This document shows, one piece after another, positions 7,824 through 16,251 of a stretch of 64,000 nt of DNA. Source of the DNA: Streptomyces caelestis (lineage in GTDB: Bacteria; Actinomycetota; Actinomycetes; Streptomycetales; Streptomycetaceae); NCBI RefSeq assembly GCF_014205255.1, contig NZ_JACHNE010000001.1, positions 3,286,001-3,350,000 on the forward strand, written 5' to 3'. The notes beneath the pieces are model-generated. The model saw nothing but the letters and a program-made list of their open reading frames with translations. It made no database searches and had not been told where the DNA came from. The stretch's first letter is position 1; each line of letters begins with the position of its first letter. A program made the translations under genes and the position numbers.

Positions 7824-8576
7824 TTACATCTCGTACGTCTGTCGCGGTGCCGCGAGGTCCACGGGACCGTCGTAGACCGCGCTGGCGTCGGCCAGGTTGA
7901 CCTGGGGGTCCGTCCACGGCGGGATGTGCGTGAGGACCAGCCGCCGGGCACCTGCCCGGGCCGCCGTCTCGCCCGCCTCGCGGCCGTTGAGGTGCAGGTC
8001 GGGGATGTTCTCCTTGCCGTGCGTGAACGCCGCCTCGCACAGGAACAGGTCGGCGCCCCGGGCGAGTTCGTCCAGGGCAGGGCTCACACCGGTGTCGCCG
8101 GAGTACGTCAGGACCTTGCCGCCGTGTTCGACGCGGATGCCGTACGCCTCCACGGGGTGGGCCACGCGCTCGGTGTGCACCGTGAACGGGCCGATCTCGA
8201 ACGTGGACGGCTTGACCGTGTGGAAGTCGAAGACCTCGCTCATGGAGGAGGCGGAGGGGGTGTCCGCGTAGGCGGTGGTCAGCCGGTGTTCCGTGCCTTC
8301 CGGTCCGAAGACGGGGAGCGGATCGCAGCGGCCGCCGTCGTGGCGGTAGTAGCGCGCGACGAAGTACGCGCACATGTCGATGCAGTGGTCGGCGTGCAGG
8401 TGGCTGAGGAAGATCGCGTCGAGGTCGTAGAGACCGCAGTGGCGCTGCAGCTCGCCCAGGGCACCGTTGCCCAGGTCGAGAAGCAGCCGGAAGCCGTCGG
8501 CCTCGACGAGGTAGCTCGAGCAGGCCGATTCCACGGACGGGAACGACCCCGAGCAGCCGACGACGGTGAGCTTCAT
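7824..8576 (-). CDS. Metallo-beta-lactamase-fold hydrolase (RNase Z / phosphodiesterase-like)
   Basis: 250 residues from ATG at 8576; a GGAGGT ribosome-binding site 8-13 nt upstream fixes this start over the longer frame. The zinc motif is 'LSHLHADHCIDM' (HxHxDH), with the further ligands His in 'AHPVEAYG', Asp in 'TYSGDTG' and His in 'LVLTHIPPW'. The layout (short chain starting 'MKLTVVGCSGSFP') matches the RNase Z/PhnP-like MBL branch, including actinobacterial cyclic-nucleotide phosphodiesterase-type members. The substrate is not deducible from sequence alone. Confidence 0.85.
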   Translation of the reverse strand: MKLTVVGCSGSFPSVESACSSYLVEADGFRLLLDLGNGALGELQRHCGLYDLDAIFLSHLHADHCIDMCAYFVARYYRHDGGRCDPLPVFGPEGTEHRLTTAYADTPSASSMSEVFDFHTVKPSTFEIGPFTVHTERVAHPVEAYGIRVEHGGKVLTYSGDTGVSPALDELARGADLFLCEAAFTHGKENIPDLHLNGREAGETAARAGARRLVLTHIPPWTDPQVNLADASAVYDGPVDLAAPRQTYEM

Positions 8577-8784
8577 GAAGCAGAAACCTCCGCTGGCGGG
8601 GATGACTGAGAGGGGCGTCGGGGGTCGTGCGGTGCGTCGAGCGTAAGGCGCAAAACCCCCGGTCGCTCCTCCGCCAAGGGCTGTTGTGGGCGAACTCACC
8701 TGAGCGGCGCTACGATCCGGGCTACCTGGCGTTCAGCTGTTCGGCCAGGATCCGAGAGCACATCGAGGGCCCATCGAGGGCACA

Positions 8785-9106
8785 TCACGCGGCATCGGAC
8801 AGGAACTCCTCCGCTGCCTCGCGGGTGTCCCCGTCGGTGTTCCTTAACCGGTGCGCGTAGATCGCCATCACCACGGCCACGGTGTCGCCCATCCTCGCTT
8901 CCACGGTCTTCGGCAGCCCGGTCACCCTGACCGCCTGACGCCACGCGGTGTCGGCGAAGTGGTCCGCGTTGACGGGGGGCCGCGCACACGAAGCCGTCCT
9001 GGCCGACCGGGTACGCCTTCAGATGAGCGGCCAAGGCATCGATGACGCTCTGCGGTACGGGCACCGTCCTATAGGAACGCTTCGTCTTGGGCGGGCATAC
9101 GACCAC
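8785..9106 (-). pseudogene. Tyrosine-recombinase (phage/ICE integrase) C-terminal remnant, frameshifted
   Basis: The open frame starts inside an integrase: 'PPKTKRSYRTVPVPQSVIDALAAHL..YPVGQDGFVCAA' is the typical region before the catalytic domain. After a G6 run (8974-8979) the reading continues in another frame as 'VNADHFADTAWRQAVRVTGLPKTVEARMGDTVAVVMAIYAHRL' and stops at 8785. The HxxR box and most of the catalytic region are missing. It marks an old insertion next to the MBL gene; no flanking tRNA is visible. Confidence 0.65.
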
Positions 9107-9595
9107 GCCGGGATCGCCCGCTGTATCTGCACCTCAACCGTACGACGGAGGACGTCGATGTGCCCACGCCCAGCCACTCACCGCGGTATTCCTCGCGCTC
9201 ATGCTCGGTACCGGATCGTTCGCTGCAACTGAGTTCTGTGCGCAGTATTACGTATCCAGAATTGCGCGACTTGCCTCTTCGCTCCCTCGACCATCATGGG
9301 TATGAGGGACGAAAACCGGCCTTCACGAGTTCTCCGACTCCGGGAAGGCATGCGCCGGGAATAACTGACGTCGGATTCAAAGAAAAGCCCGCCGAATCAG
9401 TAATTCGCTCCCCAAACACCTTTCATGGCGCTATTCGTCGGATCAACGATGCCGCGACCGGATGCCCCCAGGAAAAGGCATTGTCGGTGAGCGTCGCCGC
9501 TGCGGACCGCGACTGCGCGCGGCTCCCACGTGCCGGTGCCGCCCACCCCCGGCGCCTCTCCCGTGCCCTCTCGCCCACGAAGGGATGTGGCCCGC
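9107..9595. other. Decayed intergenic stretch without a recognisable gene
   Basis: About 490 nt without a supportable CDS. One + frame holds a hydrophobic fragment 'LTAVFLALMLGTGSFAATEF' (about 9176-9235) resembling a transporter N-terminus but without continuation. Base composition is lower in GC than the flanking core genes, consistent with relict accessory DNA. Confidence 0.4.
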
Positions 9596-9816
9596 ATGGC
9601 CGCCAGAACCACGAACGCGAAGAAGACCGTCTCGAAGACACCGCAACCGAAGTCCGCGTCGAAGACAGCCTCGGCGAAGAGGCGCTCGCCCTCATCCGCG
9701 TCCGGGGCCCGCACCTGCTGGAGGATCCGGATATCACCTCAGTGGGCGTCGGCCGCAAGATCACCGGCGATCAGCAGGCCGGCGAAGTGGCGTCGCGGTT
9801 CACCGTGGCGACGAGC
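9596..9816 (+). pseudogene. 5' fragment of a Lys/Ala-rich leader protein with 'DPDITSVGVG' domain, frameshifted
   Basis: ATG at 9596 begins 'MAARTTNAKKTVSKTPQPKS', a Lys/Thr/Ala-rich start. Near 9680 reading must shift frame to continue 'EEALALIRVRGPHLLEDPDITSVGVGRKITG' and '..EVASRFTVA', after which similarity ends. I recall this 'L.DPDITSVGVG.K...G...T..EVA.QFTV' block as an N-terminal module of Streptomyces secreted nuclease/peptidase-like proteins; the family name is from memory. The gene is broken and truncated at about 9816, where a different fragment begins on the other strand. Confidence 0.5.
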
Positions 9817-9863
9817 GAGACCGTGCTCAGCGCCGCGAGGGCGAGATGGGCGACTTTCTTCAT
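9771..9863 (-). pseudogene. Truncated signal-peptide-like start of a secreted small protein
   Basis: ATG at 9863 behind a GGAG ribosome-binding site encodes 30 residues: 'MKKVAHLALAALSTVSLVAT' (Lys-rich start plus hydrophobic core), then a stop after 'NRDATSPAC'. It looks like the signal peptide of a secreted protein whose mature part was replaced by the neighbouring fragment. It is too short to be a functional secreted product. Confidence 0.4.
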
Positions 9864-9970
9864 GAGCGCTACTCCTGGGGAGCTGGTCAGATGCATGCGC
9901 CAACTCGGAAGCGCAGAACATGCCATCCCCCGATCGGCTGTGTCAGCGCATCAGGGCGACCGACGGTCCG

Positions 9971-10156
9971 TCAAGATCGTTTGGTCCCGTAGAACGCCAG
10001 TTGGGCGCTCCCCCGATGGATCTCCCCGAATGCTCCACATCGGCGCAGGGTGGCGTCGCCGCTCTCGAACACGATGACCATGCGCAGCAGTTCACGCACC
10101 ACTTCAACCTTGTCCCAGTGGATACCGGTCTGAGCCCGCAGCTCAGGACCTGCGCG
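9971..10156 (-). pseudogene. Possible remnant reading frame of unknown protein
   Basis: A minus-strand frame open from 10156 to the TGA at 9971 reads '..ELRAQTGIHWDKVEVVRELLRMV', then 'IVFESGDATLRRCGAFGEI'. It looks like real protein sequence but has no convincing start (only internal GTG/ATG) and an in-frame stop just upstream. I recognise no family and treat it as another fragment in the 8.7-10.2 kb decayed zone. Confidence 0.3.
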
Positions 10157-10476
10157 CTACGGCGCGATGGTGGCGGAGGACGAGCCTGGCGTGCAATAAG
10201 CGGAGCGACGGCCTCTCGGCCGCGCTGTCCCTGGACCCGACAGGGAGGCGCGGCCGTTCAGTGGCAGTCGACCCACGGCGGCCGCAACCACGGCCTCCCG
10301 GCGTTGACCTGTCGTGGCCCGCTGGCTGCGGCGGGCACGAAGCATCGAACTGGCGACCATGCAGCCGCCCTGGCTCCGGAGGAATGACCGGAAGAGCCCC
10401 TGGTTCTGCCGGCAGCGCCCGGCGTGATCCTTGCGAGGGGGGCGCGGGGGAGGGATGGCGCCGGTACCGTCTCCGT

Positions 10477-10920
10477 ATGGACACGTCCTGGTGGCTGGCG
10501 CTCGCCGCGGTGGTACTGCTCGCGCTCGTCGCCACGCTCGTCGACGGCTGGGGACGGCGGTCGTCGGCGCGGCGGGGCCGGACGGCGGTGGGGACCGCCA
10601 CGGTGGCGGGGCTGCCGCAGCCGGCGGAGATCTGGTGGGCGGACGTTCCGTACGAGGACGAGGCCCGTACGAAGGACCGGCCGTGCCTGGTGCTGGCGGT
10701 GCGCGGGGAACGGGCGACCGTCGCGAAGATCACCACCCGGTTCCGGCACGAGCGCACCGGCGTGATCCCCCTCCCTCCTGGCTCGGTCGGCGACACCCAG
10801 GGCCGCGCGAGCTTCCTGGAGACGGACGAGCTGCGCGAGGTCCCCGTGTGGGGCTTCCGGAGGCGGGTCGGAGTGGTGGACCCGGCGCTGTGGGACCAGG
10901 TCCGGTACCTGGCCGGCTGA
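10477..10920 (+). CDS. Membrane-anchored PemK/MazF-like protein
   Basis: 147 residues. Residues 4-22 ('SWWLALAAVVLLALVATLV') form one N-terminal transmembrane helix. Residues from ~47 match the MazF/PemK fold: 'PAEIWWADVPYEDEARTKDRPCLVLAVRGERATVAKITT' corresponds to the toxin core 'GdIwwadlp...g.e..g.RPvlVl', ending 'DPALWDQVRYLAG'. MazF-family toxins are mRNA interferases; here the membrane anchor and absence of an adjacent antitoxin make a free toxin unlikely. No good ribosome-binding site precedes the ATG, so the exact start is uncertain. Confidence 0.7.
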   Translation: MDTSWWLALAAVVLLALVATLVDGWGRRSSARRGRTAVGTATVAGLPQPAEIWWADVPYEDEARTKDRPCLVLAVRGERATVAKITTRFRHERTGVIPLPPGSVGDTQGRASFLETDELREVPVWGFRRRVGVVDPALWDQVRYLAG

Positions 10921-11255
10921 GACCCGGAGCTCCCTTTCCGGCCGGCGCGGGAACACACCACCGGACTGCCCGGGGGCCGCCCACGACGGCCGGGTTGCTG
11001 TCGGCGACCCACGAACTGAGCCGGGCCGGGGCCCGGGCGCGCGGCCGGGCTGCCGCCGGAACTTCGGCCCCCAAGCCACGCCGAGCCACCGGCCCGCAGC
11101 CGGGCTACCGCCGATGCCGCAGGCCTGGTGAAACGGCGAACCGGACCGGGCCGAAGCCCCGGCCCGCCGCCGCACCACCCCCGAAACCCCGATCCGACAC
11201 CGAGCCACCGTCGCCCGGCCGGGCTATCGCCGGAACCATGGCCCCTGGGGATGCC
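10921..11255. repeat. Gene-free GC-rich stretch with imperfect direct repeats
   Basis: 335 nt without a gene. A motif close to GGCCGGGCTGCCGCCGGAAC recurs at 11043-11062, ~11096-11115 and 11217-11236, and GCCGAGCCACCG-type sequence precedes the second and third copies, giving ~34-bp imperfect direct repeats about 120 bp apart. No promoter or RNA structure could be assigned. Confidence 0.45.
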
Positions 11256-11285
11256 GAAGGGCCGGAGTGCTCACTCCGGCCCTTC
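11256..11285 (-). terminator. Intrinsic terminator of the cys operon
   Basis: Perfect 13-bp stem GAAGGGCCGGAGT (11256-11268), loop GCTC, and complement to 11285, located 24 nt past the cysM stop. Confidence 0.8.
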
Positions 11286-11308
11286 TCTCGCGCGTGTGTC
11301 CGCCGTCG

Positions 11309-12265
<957 letters not shown>

Positions 12266-12544
12266 TCAGACCATGCCGCCGGCCACGGCCGGCAGGATCG
12301 TGACGTTGTCGCCGTCCGTCAGCTTGGTGTTGATGCCGTCGAGGAAGCGCACGTCCTCGTCGTTCAGGTAGACGTTGACGAAGCGGCGCAGCTGGTCGCC
12401 GTCCACGATGCGGGCCTGGATGCCGGCGTGTCGCGTCTCGAGGTCGGCGAACAGCTCGGCGAGGGTGTCACCGCTGCCCTCCACCGCCTTCTGACCGTCG
12501 GTGTACTGGCGGAGGATGGTCGGGATGCGGACCTCGATGGCCAT
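12266..12544 (-). CDS. cysO: Ubiquitin-fold sulfur carrier (MoaD/ThiS family)
   Basis: 92 residues, beta-grasp fold: 'IEVRIPTILRQYTDGQKAVEGSGDTLAELFADLE', then 'FVNVYLNDEDVRFLDGINTKLTDGDNVTILPAVAGG'. The diglycine that is adenylated and thiocarboxylated is followed by two further residues, Met-Val, before the stop. Mycobacterial CysO ends at the Gly-Gly itself, so this precursor needs C-terminal trimming, plausibly by the adjacent JAMM peptidase Mec. It lies between the leader peptide and cysM. Confidence 0.92.
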   Translation of the reverse strand: MAIEVRIPTILRQYTDGQKAVEGSGDTLAELFADLETRHAGIQARIVDGDQLRRFVNVYLNDEDVRFLDGINTKLTDGDNVTILPAVAGGMV

Positions 12545-12658
12545 GGCTCAGGGCTCCTGTCGGGAGTAGTCAGTCGGGCGCGCGGCAGCGCAGGAACAGC
12601 GGGGTGGTGCGTGTGTGCAGCGCCGCGGCTCACGGCCGTACGGCGGCAGGGGTCGGCG

Positions 12659-12754
12659 TCAACAGATGGCGCTGGCGATCCTGCACAGGTCGACGTGCAG
12701 CCGCGCAACGAGCAGCAGGCCCGGCGTCTTGTCGCTCACGTCGTGGAAAACCAT
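12659..12754 (-). CDS. Cysteine-responsive leader peptide (uORF)
   Basis: 31 residues from ATG at 12754 to TGA at 12659, starting 'MVFHDVSDKTPG' and ending 'LVARLHVDLCRIASAIC' with a Cys codon immediately before the stop. This 'HVDL.R..SA.C' ending is the hallmark of actinobacterial putative leader peptides placed upstream of cysteine/sulfur genes. It lies 115 nt upstream of cysO, downstream of mec. The likely role is attenuation: ribosome stalling at the Cys codons when Cys-tRNA is scarce would change folding of the 12545-12658 spacer. Confidence 0.75.
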   Translation of the reverse strand: MVFHDVSDKTPGLLLVARLHVDLCRIASAIC

Positions 12755-12862
12755 GGGCTCATCGTATCGATTCCCGGTCCGGGTCCTGGAATGTGATCCC
12801 ACATCGCGGACGATGTCAGGCCGGAGAGTGAGACCGCCCTGTTCAGCCCCGTCCGGACCCGC

Positions 12863-13285
12863 TCAGTACGCCTCGACGATCTCGACCTCCTCCTCCGTGA
12901 CCTCGCCCTCCACGATCCGGAACGAGCGGAACTGGAACTCGCCGGCCCCGTCGGTGTCGGCCGTGGAGACGAGGACGTAGTGCGCGCCGGGCTCGTTCGC
13001 GTACGAGATGTCGGTGCGGGAGGGGTAGGCCTCGGTCGCCGTGTGGGAGTGGTAGATGACCACCGGCTCCTCGTCACGGTCGTCCATCTCGCGGTAGAGC
13101 TTGAGCAGGTCGCCGGAATCGAATTCGTAGAACGTGGGTGACATGGCGGCGTTGAGCATCGGGATGAAGCGCTCGGGGCGGTCCGAGCCCGCCGGGCCCG
13201 CCACGACGCCGCACGCCTCGTCGGGGTGGTCCTTGCGCGCGTGGGCGACGATCTGGTCGACGAGGGCCTGGGTGATGGTCAGCAT
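12863..13285 (-). CDS. mec: JAMM-type metalloprotease for CysO-cysteine (Mec)
   Basis: 140 residues from ATG at 13285. The JAMM zinc motif is complete: Glu in 'DEACGVV', 'YHSH' (HxH), then Ser and Asp in 'PSRTD' with the standard 7-residue gap. The mycobacterial homologue releases cysteine from the CysO-Cys adduct in the cytoplasm. Here it may also trim the extra Met-Val of the CysO precursor, as the JAMM protein QbsD does for QbsE in quinolobactin synthesis. Same strand and order as in mycobacteria (mec-cysO-cysM). Confidence 0.92.
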   Translation of the reverse strand: MLTITQALVDQIVAHARKDHPDEACGVVAGPAGSDRPERFIPMLNAAMSPTFYEFDSGDLLKLYREMDDRDEEPVVIYHSHTATEAYPSRTDISYANEPGAHYVLVSTADTDGAGEFQFRSFRIVEGEVTEEEVEIVEAY

Positions 13286-13305
13286 GCTCGTCAGGATAAG
13301 CAGAA

Positions 13306-13342
13306 GGGCCGTTCCGTACCGATGGCTGGTACGGAACGGCCC
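13306..13342 (-). terminator. Intrinsic terminator of the amino acid permease gene
   Basis: 15-bp perfect stem GGGCCGTTCCGTACC (13306-13320), 7-nt loop, complement 13328-13342, placed between the permease stop and the mec start. Confidence 0.8.
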
Positions 13343-13428
13343 ACATGCCGGACGCCCTGAGCGGCAGCCGCAGGGGGTGCCACGAGTACTCCCTGCGGCT
13401 GGGCGTCCTGGCTGGTTCGTCAGCCGGC

Positions 13429-14853
13429 TCAGCCGACCTTCTCGAACTCCGCGTCGCCGCGCTCGGCGATCTGCGGGTTGCGGCTCTTGAGCACCGCCCA
13501 GCCGATGCCCAGGGCGACGGCCCAGCCGGCCGCGACGTACAGGCAGACCCGCGCGTCCTTGTCGTACGCGATCATGCAGGTCACGCCGACGAGGAAGAGC
13601 AGCGCGACCCAGCTGAAGAGCGCCCCGCCGGGGGCGGGGAAGGACGAGGCGCGCAGCCGGCCCGCGTCGACCGCGGCGCGGTAGCGGATGTGGCTGACCA
13701 GGATCATCATCCAGGTCCAGATGCCGGCCGCGGTGGCGACGGAGGTGACGTAGAGGAACGCCTTCTCCGGGACGACGTAGTTCAGGACGACGCCGATGCC
13801 CATGAGCGCCACGGAGACCGTGATGCCGACGGCGGGCGTCTTGCGGGCGTTGAGCTTGCCGAACGCCTGCGGCGCCTCGCTGTTGGAGGCCAGGTCGCGC
13901 AGCATCCGGCCGGTCGAGTACATGCCCGAGTTGCAGGACGACAGGGCCGCGGTGAGCACCACGAAGTTGACGATGCCCGCGGCGAGCGGGATGCCGATCT
14001 CGCCGAAGGCGTGGACGAACGGGCTCTCGCCGGCGGAGAACTCGGTCCACTTGACCACGGAGAGGATCACCAGGAGCGAGCCGACGTAGAAGACGATGAT
14101 GCGCCAGGGCAGGGTGTTGATGGCCTTGGGCAGGGTCTTCTCGGGGTTCTCGGACTCGCCCGCGGTGACGCCGACGAGCTCGACGGCGAGGTAGGCGAAC
14201 ATGACGCCCTGGAGCGTCATCAGGCTGGAGCCGATGCCGTTCGGGAAGAAGCCGTCGTGCGACCAGAGGTTGGAGACGGTGGCGGTGTCACCGGCGTCGG
14301 AGAAGCCGAGGGTGAGCACGCCGAGGCCGATGACGATCATGCCGATGATGGCCGTGACCTTGATCATCGAGAACCAGAACTCGACCTCGCCGAAGATCTT
14401 GACGGAGATCAGGTTGACGCCGAAGAGCACCACCAGGAAGACCAGGGCGCTGACCCACTGCGGGATCTCCGGGAACCAGAAGTGGATGTAGATCGCGGCG
14501 GCCGTGAGTTCGGCCATGCCGGTGACCACCCACATGAGCCAGTACGTCCAGCCCGTGACGAACCCGAAGAACGGGCCGAGGAACTCGCGGGCGTACTCGG
14601 CGAAGGAGCCGGAGACGGGCCGGTAGAGGAGCAGTTCGCCCAGCGCCCGCATGATGAAGAAGATGACTACGCCCGCGAGGGCGTACATGAGGATGATGCT
14701 GGGACCGGCCTTGGCGATGTTCGCCCCGGCGCCCATGAACAGGCCGACGCCGATGGCGCCGCCGATCGCGATCATCTGGACCTGGCGACTGCCGAGTCCG
14801 CGCTCGTACCCCTCTTCGGGCACGTTTTCCGTGTCGACCTGCGCAGAGGTCAT
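13429..14853 (-). CDS. Amino acid permease, APC superfamily (AAT family)
   Basis: 474 residues from ATG at 14853; a GGAGAAAGG ribosome-binding site lies 7 nt upstream and is read through by the longer frame. There are about 12 transmembrane segments. Signature regions are 'ERGLGSRQVQMIAIGGAIGVGLFMGAG' (TM1), 'RALGELLLYRPVSGSFAEYAREFLGPFFGF' (TM2-3) and 'LVGVTAGESENPEKTLPKAIN' (TM6-7), all typical of the GabP/AnsP/CycA-like AAT family. It imports an amino acid by proton symport; the substrate cannot be decided. It forms a single-gene unit with its own terminator. Confidence 0.88.
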   Translation of the reverse strand: MTSAQVDTENVPEEGYERGLGSRQVQMIAIGGAIGVGLFMGAGANIAKAGPSIILMYALAGVVIFFIMRALGELLLYRPVSGSFAEYAREFLGPFFGFVTGWTYWLMWVVTGMAELTAAAIYIHFWFPEIPQWVSALVFLVVLFGVNLISVKIFGEVEFWFSMIKVTAIIGMIVIGLGVLTLGFSDAGDTATVSNLWSHDGFFPNGIGSSLMTLQGVMFAYLAVELVGVTAGESENPEKTLPKAINTLPWRIIVFYVGSLLVILSVVKWTEFSAGESPFVHAFGEIGIPLAAGIVNFVVLTAALSSCNSGMYSTGRMLRDLASNSEAPQAFGKLNARKTPAVGITVSVALMGIGVVLNYVVPEKAFLYVTSVATAAGIWTWMMILVSHIRYRAAVDAGRLRASSFPAPGGALFSWVALLFLVGVTCMIAYDKDARVCLYVAAGWAVALGIGWAVLKSRNPQIAERGDAEFEKVG

Positions 14854-15195
14854 GTGTGGTGCGCCTTTCTCCATGCCGACCCGCGGCCTTCGTCGGCCTC
14901 GGATCGGGTCTCGATCCCCCCGGATTGCTGGAGTGGTGCCTGGCCGGCGGTTGCCGGCTCGGTGGCGCACCCGGCCGGACATTCGGGTGGTGTCGGCCGG
15001 GCGATCGTGAAGATTTATCACGGTCGCAACACTGATCACCCGGGCTGATTGTGACGCACCACACAGGGAAAGACGGACAAAGCGCACCCGAGGTCGACAT
15101 AGGAGGCGGGCGCGGTGACGCGATCGTTATCCGGATTTGAGTGTCCTCTGAGCGAACACGAATCGGTCATCCGACGGTCACAGAACCTGCACGGA
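14854..15195. other. Permease upstream region, no gene
   Basis: 342 nt between the permease start and the end of the DUF2017 gene. It is AT-richer between ~15005 and 15060 (TTTATCACGG, TGATTGTGACG), which is the likely permease promoter/operator zone. No open frame of coding character and no clear palindrome of more than six base pairs were seen. Confidence 0.4.
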
Positions 15196-15804
15196 TCAGG
15201 GCATAAGGGTTCCGACCAGCGTCTCCTGGAGTCCACCCAGCCACAGGTAGGCCATCACCATCGGCTTGCGCGGGTCCTCGTCCGGGAGGCGGTAGAGGAG
15301 GTCGGTGTCCTCCTCGTCGGCGATCTCCAGCCGTGAGCCGATCGCGAGCCGCAGGTCGTTCAGGGCGCCCAGCCACCGCTGGGACTCCTCCACCGACAGC
15401 TTCAGCACCGCGCCGCCCTCGCCGGCCGAGACCGAGGAGAGCGCGTCCAGGGAGCGGATCACCGCGAGGGCGTTGTCCCGCTTGCCGGCCCGCAGATCGT
15501 TCTCGGTGTAGCGGCGGAACTCGGCGGAGTACGACCGCCGCTCCTCGGCGTCCCGGGGCGAGGCGGGCTGCTCGGGGTCGCTGTAGGCGTCCGGGAAGAG
15601 GCGTTTGAGCACCGGGTCGGCGGGCGGCTCGCTCGGGCCTTCCGCGAACAGCTCGGCGAGCGGGTCGTCGGAGGCGTCCTCGGCGGGGCCGGGGCCGATG
15701 AGCTCCAGGAGCTGGACGGCCAGCGACCGGATGATGGAGATCTCGACGTCGTCGAGGGCGACGGCCGCGCCGCCGCCGGGAAGCGGTTCGAAGGTTCCGG
15801 GCAT
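15196..15804 (-). CDS. DUF2017 family protein
   Basis: 202 residues from ATG at 15804. It is recognised by layout and context: 'MPGTFEPLPGGGAAVALDDVEISIIRSLAVQLLELIGP', then an acidic/Pro linker and a helical C-terminus ('LRLAIGSRLEI', 'YLWLGGLQETLVGTL'). DUF2017 genes almost always follow clpS in actinobacteria, 32 nt apart here, suggesting a role linked to ClpS/ClpC proteolysis, but no biochemical function is known to me. Confidence 0.85.
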   Translation of the reverse strand: MPGTFEPLPGGGAAVALDDVEISIIRSLAVQLLELIGPGPAEDASDDPLAELFAEGPSEPPADPVLKRLFPDAYSDPEQPASPRDAEERRSYSAEFRRYTENDLRAGKRDNALAVIRSLDALSSVSAGEGGAVLKLSVEESQRWLGALNDLRLAIGSRLEIADEEDTDLLYRLPDEDPRKPMVMAYLWLGGLQETLVGTLMP

Positions 15805-15836
15805 GAACGCCTTTTCGCTGCTGGGCGGGGAGCTGG

Positions 15837-16154
15837 CTACTTGCGGTCCTGCTGGAGGGTGGCCCACAGGCCGTAGCCGTGCATGGCCTGCACGTCGCGT
15901 TCCATCTCCTCGCGGCTGCCGCTGGAGACGACCGCCCGGCCCTTGTGGTGGACGTCGAGCATGAGCTTGGTGGCCTTGTCCTTGGAGTAGCCGAAGTACG
16001 TCTGGAAGACGTACGTCACATAGCTCATGAGGTTGACCGGGTCGTTGTGGACGATGGTGACCCAGGGGAGGTCGGGCTCCGGTACGGCGAAGACCTCCTC
16101 CGCCGACTCGGTCCGTTCGATCTCCAGGGGCGCGGGTGACGTCACAGTGCCCAT
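15837..16154 (-). CDS. clpS: ClpS adaptor of ClpAP/ClpCP protease
   Basis: 105 residues from ATG at 16154. The ClpS core begins '[49 protein letters not shown]', with the Asn-Asp pair and the Met/His pocket residues used to bind N-degron residues, and ends '[12 protein letters not shown]'. It delivers N-end-rule substrates to the AAA+ unfoldase. The N-terminal ~30 residues are an acidic flexible extension. It is the first gene of a clpS-DUF2017 unit, divergent from pncB. Confidence 0.95.
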   Translation of the reverse strand: MGTVTSPAPLEIERTESAEEVFAVPEPDLPWVTIVHNDPVNLMSYVTYVFQTYFGYSKDKATKLMLDVHHKGRAVVSSGSREEMERDVQAMHGYGLWATLQQDRK

Positions 16155-16215
16155 GCTGCCACCCGAGGGGGGTAGTCGCACAAACGGGCCTGGAAGCCGG
16201 GGGCCTTGATGCAAA

Positions 16216-16230
16216 TCGTCAAACTGACGA
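16216..16230. promoter_or_regulatory. Perfect inverted repeat upstream of pncB
   Basis: TCGTCA-AAC-TGACGA, 6-bp arms with a 3-nt spacer, centred 32 nt before the pncB ATG in the divergent clpS/pncB interval. The position suits an operator for an NAD-salvage regulator; which regulator binds is unknown. Confidence 0.5.
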
Positions 16231-16251
16231 AATGGGGGTACGATCCCGCTC

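Noticed and set aside
6362..7951. 529-residue minus-strand frame opposite nagE2
   Set aside because: Composition (Asp/Glu/Arg/His-rich) is that of an antisense shadow of the nagE2 gene.
13345..15048. 567-residue + frame opposite the amino acid permease
   Set aside because: Mirror of membrane-segment codons with Asp/Glu/Gly/His-rich composition; the permease on the other strand is a clear gene.
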